Shown here piece after piece: positions 55,301 through 64,000 of a stretch of 64,000 nucleotides of DNA (positions are counted from its first letter, which is position 1; every line of letters begins with the position of its first letter). The position numbers were made by a program, and so were the translations under genes. The DNA lies in assembly GCA_951394045.1 (NCBI GenBank), contig OX595989.1, forward strand, positions 620,001 to 684,000, given 5' to 3'. This DNA comes from Nitzschia sp. DOCU1 (lineage: Eukaryota > Bacillariophyta > Bacillariophyceae > Bacillariales > Bacillariaceae). The notes beneath the pieces were generated by a model, which was given only the letters and a program-made list of their open reading frames with translations, was not told the origin of the DNA and searched no databases.

Positions 55301-58300
55301 CCGACCTGCTGCCCCATGGCGTGCGGGAGACTCGACAAGGCCTTCTGTCCACACGCCCTCAAGGAGACTGGACCAACACTTCTCTCCCTGGGGGTGGTTT
55401 GCTTTTGTCCACTTCAAATGGCAACATCATTCGCTCAAATCGTGTGCATGCAGGTGTTTCCCTTTCCATGAGCACTCAGCCACGTGCCGTCTTAGGCCCA
55501 GTTGGATGGACAGATGACGGGCTTCCGTTTGATGCCACGGTTGAAGAATTTAGTTCTGCTTTCGAGCAGGCCCTTGGAGAAGCAATGTCTGCACAGTCAG
55601 GGCGGGCCCGGGAAAATGCTGCCGCGGGACCTCCTATCAATAGTTCAGAGATTGCGGTAGACGAATCGCAGCCCGGAGACAGAACGGCAGATGTACCCAT
55701 GGCGGATGAGTCTGTAGTCGGCCCATCGGCTGCCCCAGATGAAGAAGTTGACGACGTTCACGATTCGAGTGACGGTGATGGCGTCGCAACATCGTTGGCA
55801 ACTGGGCTTACGCTGTCGCCACGTGCTGGTCCGAGTGAGGAAACAGTTGATACCGGGGCAGCAGATGCAGAGATGACCGAAGCGAGCGCTCCTGAGAACA
55901 ATCCCGAACCACATGGCGATGAAAGAGGGGTCGACAATGGAGCATCTCCTGAACCCGAAGATAATATCTCAGCCCACAGTGCACACGCCCAACAAGGCGC
56001 TGCCCCCCAGGAGAGCACTGCTCAAGAGGGTGCAGAACCTGCATTTCCTTCTTCGAACTTGAACGAGCTCGTTTGCCCACCGGATGTCGATCCAGACGTC
56101 TTCAACGCACTTCCAGTCGAGATGCAAAGAGAAGTGGTTGAGCAAGCTCGAGCAACTGCGGATGTTGAGTCTCAGCTCGATGCGGGATCTTCGTTGGACC
56201 CAGAGACACTAGCTGCTTTGCCTGAAGATGTTAGGCGCGAGGTCATTGAGCAGGAACAGCGAGAACGTCGCATGCAAAGCCAGGCCCCCGCTGACCCCGC
56301 AAACGCCGAAGAAATGGACAACGCGAGTTTCGTCGCTTCGCTCGCACCTGATTTGAGAGAAGAAATCTTGCTTACGGCGGATGACGCCTTCTTGCAGAGT
56401 TTGCCGGCAAATTTCAGAACGGAGGCCCAGATCCTTCGTGAAAGGGCCTCGTTGAACCGTCGCGCTTACGAAGAACCTGTGGCTGGTGGGCAGCAAGGGG
56501 CGGTGTCTAATCACGAAGATGTGGGTCATCGTAGCGGCCATGGTCGTGACGCGGATAATGGGGTGTCGAATGTAACAAGGCGAAAGCAACGAGCATTCGG
56601 GAAAATGCGGGTCGAAACGGACAGGGACGCTGTGGTTCATGTTCCTTCTGAGCGATCGCAGCGACTCTCGCCTCCGGTTGCGAAATCAGATGTCGAGGCA
56701 TTTATCCGGCTCATGTATCTTCTTTCTCCGGTCAGACCTCAGAAGCTGATCCACAAAGTTCTCCAAAATATGGCCAGCGTGCCAAGGCTAAGGCATGTGC
56801 TTACTTCAGCACTCATTCGGTTGCTCCATGACGACAACCAAGGTGCGAAAGCTGCTGTCAAGACTCTTGAACAGGCTTACAACGGGGACGACGACTGGCG
56901 ATCTGTGATCGATGGATTGTTTGGAGGGAACGCAAAGGAGTTCCCTCCACTTTTCCTCATTGGAGCTCCCCCTGAAGTGTTCGAGCCCGACTTCCCGAAT
57001 CCTAATCTCAACTTGATTCGAAGAAAACAGAATTCCGATACCGCTGCTTCGATTGCTGCAAATCTCCCCATTACAGCCAGAGGTTCTCGACATGATAGGT
57101 ACCTTCCTCCCGTTGTTGCGAATCGTATTGTGGATACCCTGCAGAACATTTGCAAGAACTCCCCCCGATTTTGTATCAATCTTTTGGTGGAAGGGCTTGT
57201 GAATGGCGGCGACATAGCTGATACCCATCTAACGGGCTTTGACCGCTTGCTTGATCTTCTGGAGAAGCCCAGATACACGAAAAGCTCGGCAAACCTGGAA
57301 CAACTTCTTGTTCTCATCGAGTCTGCTGTTTCACCTCTTTCGAACTTGCCAAAAAACGGGGAAGACGATGCCGAAATATCTCAAAAGGATCTCGATGCGG
57401 CAGCTTCTGCCGGGAAGGAATGGGTCGATGTTCCTCGAATTGTTGTTTCGCAGGAAAGACTCCAGTTGTTGTGCTCAATATTGCGAATGGAAACGTGTCG
57501 CGACACTTCGTTTGCCAAGGTGAATACGATCGCAAGGCGACTGTGTAGAATCGACGCCAACAGGGGCTATGTTCTTGCCGAGCTTGCGTCAGTGGCCCGA
57601 GCCCTCGGGGCAGACGCAATCCGAGATCTCAAGGCGCTCAACATCCAAATGTCAAACGCGGCTTCTCTGAAGTCTCATTCAGAATCTTTCAGGGACGAGT
57701 CAAATGCCGATGCAAATATGGATGACGCCCGGGGCGGCACCAAGTCAACCGGGAGAGCCTCCAGCTCCGTAGCTGTATCGACCAGCACCAGTGAGCTCAA
57801 ACTCCTTAGGGTACTGCAGACACTACAGGCTCTGTGTACGGATGGATTGGACGAAAATTCTGCGCGAAAGGATGGAAACGTCTACGTCACATCCGAACTT
57901 GTTCAACTACTCCGTGCGATGGATTTGGATGGCTTGTGGGCAGAGCTTTCCTCCTGTTTGAAAGTCGTGCAAGTTTTGGAGGGGGTTCACATCGAGGAGA
58001 ATAGCGACAAAACAAGTGATGACAACGACGGCGATGACGAAAATGGAGACGCAGGGAGGAAGCTCCAGAACAGCGTAGCGGGTCTACTGACTAGATTCCT
58101 GCCATCAATCGAGTCATTCTTCGTGGCAAACGCGAGTGCTACACGGCTGCCAGAAAAGGGCTCTAAAGACGACGGAGACGACGGAAACGAACAAGATGAA
58201 CAATACAATCTCGTTGGCGGAAATCGACTGGTTGAGTTTGTGACTGCAAACAAAGTGCTGGTGAACGCGTTGGTGCGCAACAATTCTGGCCTCTTGGATA

Positions 58301-59499
58301 AGGGCCTGAGAGCCCTTGTCCATGTGCCTACATGCAGGCATCTCTTGGATTTCGATGTGAAACGGCACTGGTTCAAGAGCCAGGTTCGTCGTCTAAGGCA
58401 GCAAGCAAACCGACGACATGGAAGTCTCCGACTTCACATAAGCCGCCGAAATGTTTTGATCGACGCATACCATCAGTTGCGTCTGCGAAACGCTGATGAA
58501 ATGCGCGGCCGACTCCATATTACATTCCGCGACGAACAAGGGGTTGACGCCGGGGGGCTTTCCCGGGAGTTCTTTGGCATCTTGGCAAAGGAGATTTTTA
58601 ATCCGAATTATGCTTTGTTCACTTCCACAGAAGACGGCAGCACCTTCCAGCCCAATCCCAACAGCAGCATCAACCCCGACCACTTGAGTTACTTCCGGTT
58701 TGTGGGGCGCATTGTTGGGAAAGCCGTATTGGATGGATATCTCCTCGACGCACATTTCACACGGAGCCTATACAAGCACATGCTCGGAATCAAACCAACT
58801 CACCATGATATGGAGGCGATCGATCCCGACTACTACAAGAATTTGAAGACGATTCTTGAGTACGACCTTGGAGATCTGGGTCTAGACTTGACCTTTTCCA
58901 TCGAAGACCATTCGTTTGGACGCAGCCGAATGATTGATCTTATCCCCAACGGCCGAAACGTGGCCGTTACGGAGCAAAACAAGTCGAAATATGTCAGTCT
59001 CGTTTGCCAACACCGTATGACAAACGCGATCTCTAGCCAGATCAATGCTTACCTCGACGGCTTTTATGAGTTGGTGAGCCGAGATCTCATCACGATTTTC
59101 ACACCGCGTGAATTGGAACTTCTTATTTCCGGGCTTCCCGATATTGATGTCCATGACTTGAAGCAGAATACGGATTACGTTGGATGGAAGGCGTCGGACC
59201 AGCAGATTCAATGGTTTTGGAATGCACTATTCTCACTTTCGCGAAATCAGAAGGCCGCCTTCTTACAATTTGTGACCGGTTCGTCAAAGGTCCCACTTGC
59301 TGGTTTTGGTGAGCTTCCTGGTATGCGTGGCGTGCAGAAATTTAGTATTCACAAAGCTGGTGGTGCTGCAGGTGCGCTTATGTCCGCCCACACCTGCTTC
59401 AACTCCCTCGACCTTCCCGTCTACAACAGCGAGGAAGAACTGAAGGAAAAGCTATTGTATGCAATTACCGAGGGCGGAGGCGGTTTCCTCCTAGCCTAG
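46355..59499 (+). CDS. Giant HECT E3 ubiquitin ligase (HUWE1/TOM1/UPL1-2 type)
   Basis: Two exons: 46355-46567 and 46651-59499, with an 83-nt GTGAGT...GTGCAG intron joining EEQ to VDLHEW; 4353 residues. The in-frame ATG at 46540 is inside exon 1 in another frame and is not the start. Domains in order: N-terminal armadillo-like DUF908/DUF913 region; UBA domain near 1612-1650 (EAVNRLMEMGFSRDHAWVAI); a long acidic run near 2622-2700; three ubiquitin-binding UBM-type motifs at about 3212-3340 (DVFNALPVEMQREVVEQ, TLAALPEDVRREVIEQ, DDAFLQSLPANFRTEA); and the HECT domain from about 4009 with the catalytic Cys4320 in HTCFNSLDLP. It transfers ubiquitin to histone, ribosomal or stress-related clients in other eukaryotes; clients here are unknown. 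The 12.8-kb second exon without an intron is notable. Confidence 0.95.
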
Positions 59500-59651
59500 A
59501 GTAGAAATACAGGCCATGAATAAACATGTACTATATCCAAAAATTAGCTTCGCCTAAACAACTTAGTGTTGATGAAATTGGGGAATCCGCCTCTGTGCCT
59601 GATTGAGTAGTGTGGGCACTTTTGACTGCCGACGATGTTCCGATCGACGGC

Positions 59652-61591
59652 TTACTTTTCTACTGCGCCGAATTCGGTCTTCAGGATATCGACCAAAACA
59701 GGAATCAAGTCCTCCTCATCGAGAGGAATGCCCGTCTTCACCGGGTCGAGCGCCAGGTGAGCATCCTCTCCGATCTTTCCCCCGACGAAAATCTTGCAGC
59801 CTGGAACTGCCATTGATTTGCCGTCAATCTCTTTCTTGGCTGGTGCCCCCATGATGCCGATATCGGCGACTTGGACTTGTCCGCAACTGTTTGGGCTATT
59901 GAGTGGAAAATGCTGTGAGAATGAAGCCACGGTAGAGCGTCACTTGTCCAGTTGCAGCTCATAAGAGCAAAAACTTACCATCCGGTCCAGTGAATTCTTA
60001 TGGGGCGATCTACAGTAACCAGTGCCTCGAGTTTCTTTCCAATGGCTTCGGCATTGAACTTTGTTTCAATCAAGGCTAACCCACAGAATTGCGCACCTGT
60101 GCAACTGACCACATTCCCTTCAATCATTCCAGCGTTAACCTTCAACCGTTTGTCGTTGCCCAACGCCGGCTCCTTGAGCAATTCATCCACTTTGTCTTTG
60201 TCTACGTTTGGGAGAATCACGTTCTGTTCCACTGTCAATCGAATCTCACCACCAGAGTATTTATCGGCCAAAAATGCAAGTTCTCGGCATTCGGTCCGAC
60301 TCAGGCGGCCAGTTGGAACCAAAATTCCGACTCGCATCTTGCCTTCTTGCTTTTGCGGATGGACGCCCAGAAGCTCACGTCGCTGAAAGGGTTCCGTGGG
60401 TCGTGGCTGCTGGTCATAGATTTTCACTCCACGATTATAGCTTTCTACCTCCTCGATGACCGCCTTCTTGAAGTCTTCTACTCCATACTTCTCCACCAAC
60501 CACATGAGACGGGCCTTTTGACGATCCTTGCGGTCACTCTCGTCACGGAAAATGCGAAGAATGGCCTCACAAAGTGTGACGACCGATTCTCTGTCAGCAG
60601 GTACCCACATTCCGGAATCGACGGATTCAGCTACACGCTTGATGGACATGTAGCCACCCAAAACAACATTGAATCCCATCTCACCAGTCTCTGCATGGGC
60701 ACAAGGCTGGAGGCCAATGTCATTGATGTGCGTGTGGGCATAGTCATCTCGGGATCCGCTTATGGCAATGTTAAATTTGCGTGGCAAGTTTCCCCAATAA
60801 GGGTTGCCTCGAGTCTGCGTGACAGGGTCCAAACTGACAAGGTCGTTTATGGCGTTGCAAAACATTCGTGTATCAACCAATTCTTTGTCGTCGATACCAG
60901 CCAAAGGGCTTCCGACCATATTTCGAACATTGTCCAAAGCAGACTGCAAAGTAGTTTGATTCCTTGCATGGAGGCCGTCAATAATGTCAGGAGCATCTTC
61001 AATCTTGACGCCACGAAGTTGAATATTCTGGCGGGTAGTAATGTCAATTACTCCTCCTTCGCCGTATTTTTCTACACAGTCCGCATAGAAACGCATTTGG
61101 TCACTATTGACAATTCCGTTAGGAACTTTGAGACGCATCATGAATTGACCAGGAGTGCGTTTTCCACGGTGTAGCATACCGACGTATTTGAGACGCTGTA
61201 GTGGAATAGAACAGGATATAAATGAGTATAGGAATTGACAAAGCAGGGCACGTTGCCATGCCGAGGAACTTACCGTATCGAGATCTGCCTTCTCAACTTC
61301 TTCCCATGTCATTTCGCCTTCTCTAATCTTGCGTGCGTACTCATAAACATCGACCCAAGCAGAAGTACCATCCTTTTCCATTTTTGCTTTTTCAATAGGA
61401 GATCCGTTTTTGCATCGTTCTACTGTTTCTTCGGGAAGAAAAGACGTTCCAGTTGGCTTGACAACGGGAGCGGCACTTGTGCTGACTTGTCGAGGAATAA
61501 AAGTGGTTCTGGACGACTCGAGCTTGGCCGGCATGAATGCTGCCGCCGACGACAGCAAAGTTAGAGAGACAATAACGCTAGAAACCTTCAT
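59652..61591 (-). CDS. NIR: Ferredoxin-nitrite reductase, plastid
   Basis: Three exons: 61591-61274, 61195-59979 and 59895-59652; 592 residues. The enzyme reduces nitrite to ammonium with six electrons from ferredoxin in the plastid stroma. The N-terminus is a signal peptide ending SSAAAFMP, a diatom plastid motif. The core shows RLKYVGMLHRGKRTPGQFMMRLKVPNG, the ferredoxin-type repeats, and the four Cys ligands of the [4Fe-4S]-siroheme centre, Cys471 and 477 (SCTGAQFC) and Cys512 and 516 (TGCPNSCGQ); Cys512 is assembled across intron 2. Intron 1 (78 nt, GTAAGT...CTACAG) is a multiple of three and stop-free, so retention would add 26 residues, but removal restores the family sequence DLDTRLKYVG. 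Confidence 0.96.
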
Positions 61592-62851
61592 GGTAGTATT
61601 TTTGAAAGCAAAGGTTGTCTTTTGAATATTTCAAGCTCGATCTTATGTTCTTTGTGCCGTCGTTATCTTTGATGGAATAGTGATTCTTTCCTCGTCGTCG
61701 TCTGCATCTTTTCTGCCGCCGCCATCATCCCCGTTCAAAGGTTCCGACTTTGCTCGAATTGACCTCTAATTCTCGTGACCACGTCATTTTAGATCTCGCT
61801 TTCATGACGGGAAATGCCGGCAGTAGGAGATTGAGCATTAAATAAAAGTTTGTCGTTCATGTCGTATCAGACAAAGAAGATGAATGAATCGACTCCTATT
61901 TTTGTTCCTACCGGCAGATCAAAGAGTACCAGGTACGTGGTCTCATCTTTTTCCGGCACCCTAGCCAGAAAACGAAAAGGTCCAGCTGGTGCATTCGCAA
62001 CTCCTATTAACTCTCACTAGCTCTATTGTGGCTACTCTACTAGCCTGCTAACAGTATTCTATCGCAAGGCAACAAAAAGGGTACCCTCGACGAAGTACAA
62101 CTACGTCGCGCAAAGTCCTCGTTTACCACCATGAATAGGACAGGTGGCGAAATTCGTTCTTTTGTTGCTCTTCTTCTTGCGTTCTCTCTCAACCATTGTT
62201 GTTGTTGTTGTTGTCTCCTTTGCTAGTACACGCCAAGAACGACCGACAAGAACTGATGCATTACAAGTGTTGTTATTCTTTGTTCTGGACTAGAATTGTT
62301 GCTTCTTACGCCAAAGACGATTGCATGTCATTGGGTGCTATTGCTACACAATACAATCGTCGTCTAGGGCGAGGGGGATTGGATTCACTTCCCCGCGGTC
62401 GACATACGGACCGATGAATGATTTCCTCCCGACGAATACGTAGCTACATAACTATGTTACATGCACATGTGACCAATGTGCTGACACCCCTGCGCGAATT
62501 CGCGCGGTGGAAAAGAACCGTCCGTCTGTAGAGCGAAAGCGGACAACGCCAGCGGTGGATGGATTCCATCCGCCATCGTCGTCATGGGAAAGATGTCAAA
62601 TTTTGAGCGATCCAACAAAATGTGTGTTGTCGACAAGAAGTGAAACAACGCTATTTTGGATGTATCTCTTTGCCTCTGCATTGCCTTTGATAGACCTAGT
62701 CAAAGTGGAAACAAGAGCGAAGCAAACTTGAGAGACACGTTGTGCCTCTCTACTATTTGTACGCCAAAGATCTTTATCGGCCGTTGCATTCCTCTATAAA
62801 CTCCTGATTATCGTTATTGTAATACATTGCTGCCCCCCAGCCACCCTGAAC
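61592..62851. other. Divergent intergenic region, no gene recognised
   Basis: About 1.26 kb between the starts of nitrite reductase and the PP2C gene; contains both promoters and a TTG microsatellite at about 62195-62213. No credible open frame or RNA gene seen. Confidence 0.45.
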
Positions 62852-64000
62852 ATGTGGAGAGCATCGATGCAACAAACCTTTGCCCGATATCATCGGGCAG
62901 CCGCTCCAATGGCATTTTGCCTGGGAGCCGCAGTCGTTTCGATCCGCCCCGCTTCGACATTGATGGAATCGGCTGCTTCGAAAGATAACAGCACAAAGAA
63001 GAAAAAGTTGATCCAAGAGCCCGTTCCCAAGCGCGAACATCATTCGTATGGGAGTCCCTACCTTCCGCAAGATATTTATTACAATCCACATGTCAAGGCA
63101 GCCTTGGCAGAAATGCGGACCAAGAAACGAGATGAAATCGTGGAAGATAAAGTTAGTGGTGCCAAACAAGATGAGAATCTCAAGCCATTGGATGCGTCAG
63201 GAAGAAAAGATGCCGGGACTTTGACACTGATTGGATACAAGGGTGGACCACTAGACGCACAAATCAATCAAGATCGGGCATTTTGTATCGTGCCATATAC
63301 TATACATGATGAGAATGAGGGTGAAGGATCATCATCGGCTCAGAAAAGGCGATACACATGGATCAGACGGCAAGATTTACCTCCGACTAGTCGGTTGTTG
63401 GGCGTGTTCGACGGACATGCAAACCTGGGCGAAATGGTGTCGCAATATGCTGTGAGTGAGCTTCCGCGCCTATTGGCGAGCAAACTAAAACGAATCATCG
63501 AACAATCAGAACATCAAGCTATCACCAAAGAAATCTCCAAAGCTTTGATCGATACCTTTGTGGAACTAGACAAGGGAGCACCGGCTGATATCTCTGGGGG
63601 TTGTACAGCGTCTGTGGTTTTTCAGCATGGCAACCACGTGTACTTTGCAAATGCTGGCGACAGTCGATCGTTTCTAGTGGTGTACCGTCAAAAGACGTCA
63701 AGCGTGGAAGTGATTTATTTGACACGAGAAGACAAACCACATCTCCAAGACGAGCGGGAGCGAGTCGAGAGTCGTGGGGGGCACGTCTATCTACCATTGC
63801 AGGGGACATCTCGAGTTTTGTATACTGACCCAGTGACTGGCATGCAAAGTGGACTTGCCATGAGTCGAAGTATTGGTGACTGGGAGGTGGGAAAACTTGG
63901 TGTTATTCCTGATCCAATCGTTCATGTAATTGACATTCCAGAGCTTGTTCGAGCGGAACTAAGTCGAGACGCTCCCCCCACCACCAACAGCAAACGAGGA
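62852..64000 (+). CDS. PP2C-family protein phosphatase, C-terminus outside window
   Basis: Open for 383 codons from the ATG at 62852 to the right edge with no stop. A weakly hydrophobic, basic N-terminus (ARYHRAAAPMAFCLGAAVVSI) may be a targeting sequence. The PPM/PP2C domain starts near residue 127: GYKGGPLDAQINQDRAF, then LLGVFDGHANLGEM with the metal-binding Asp-Gly, ISGGCTASVVFQHGNHVYFANAGDSRSFLV, KPHLQDERERVESRGGHVYL, and GLAMSRSIGDWEVGKLGVIPDP. These are metal-dependent Ser/Thr phosphatases. The C-terminal metal-site motif (usually DN) has not yet been reached at the window edge. Substrate unknown. Confidence 0.92.
   Translation, partial: MWRASMQQTFARYHRAAAPMAFCLGAAVVSIRPASTLMESAASKDNSTKKKKLIQEPVPKREHHSYGSPYLPQDIYYNPHVKAALAEMRTKKRDEIVEDKVSGAKQDENLKPLDASGRKDAGTLTLIGYKGGPLDAQINQDRAFCIVPYTIHDENEGEGSSSAQKRRYTWIRRQDLPPTSRLLGVFDGHANLGEMVSQYAVSELPRLLASKLKRIIEQSEHQAITKEISKALIDTFVELDKGAPADISGGCTASVVFQHGNHVYFANAGDSRSFLVVYRQKTSSVEVIYLTREDKPHLQDERERVESRGGHVYLPLQGTSRVLYTDPVTGMQSGLAMSRSIGDWEVGKLGVIPDPIVHVIDIPELVRAELSRDAPPTTNSKRG

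Overview
The window looks like nuclear DNA of a diatom, probably a pennate one. Genes carry short (66-117 nt) GT-AG introns. Plastid proteins begin with a signal peptide ending in an ASAF-like cleavage motif (glyoxalase, RlmI-like methyltransferase, nitrite reductase, violaxanthin de-epoxidase-like protein). There is a xanthophyll-cycle family gene, a type II membrane LRR protein of diatom style, and three members of an uncharacterised protein family with a GDNP motif that I associate with diatoms. The species assignment is inference; exon boundaries below were read from splice consensus, frame and protein continuity.

Layout. 1-2384 (-): LRR membrane protein running off the left edge. 3620-4480 (-): small predicted membrane protein whose frame holds two TGA codons. 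4552-5833 (+): VDE-like protein. 5951-8246 (-): NAK-family kinase. 9136-10560 (-): tandem-domain plastid glyoxalase I. 10983-13090 (+): sulfatase with C-terminal beta-sandwich module. 13870-15271 (-): cyclin B. 17020-18628 (+): MBOAT lysophospholipid acyltransferase. 19525-20069 (-): four tandem selenocysteine tRNA genes. 21307-23733 (+): GDNP-family protein. 23975-25387 (-): phosphopantothenoylcysteine synthetase. 25786-26994 (+): PRP18. 27115-27570 (-): DPH4/J-protein. 27910-28998 (+): prohibitin-2. 29384-30691 (-): hotdog-fold protein. 31192-33879 (+): RlmI-like methyltransferase. 34382-39956: two head-to-tail Crypton (tyrosine recombinase) elements. 40424-41286 and 43305-45548 (+): two adjacent GDNP paralogues. 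46355-59499 (+): giant HUWE1/TOM1-type HECT ubiquitin ligase. 59652-61591 (-): ferredoxin-nitrite reductase. 62852-end (+): PP2C phosphatase running off the right edge.

The genes are mostly unrelated housekeeping and metabolic genes with alternating strands, as is usual in a compact eukaryotic genome; several pairs are divergent with 70-500 bp between starts. The two most unusual regions are the tRNA-Sec array, where each 87-nt copy shows the 9-bp acceptor / 4-bp T stem, 6-bp D stem, UCA anticodon and UAGC variable loop of eukaryotic tRNA-Sec, and the tandem Crypton pair, whose three junctions all share the trinucleotide ATG.
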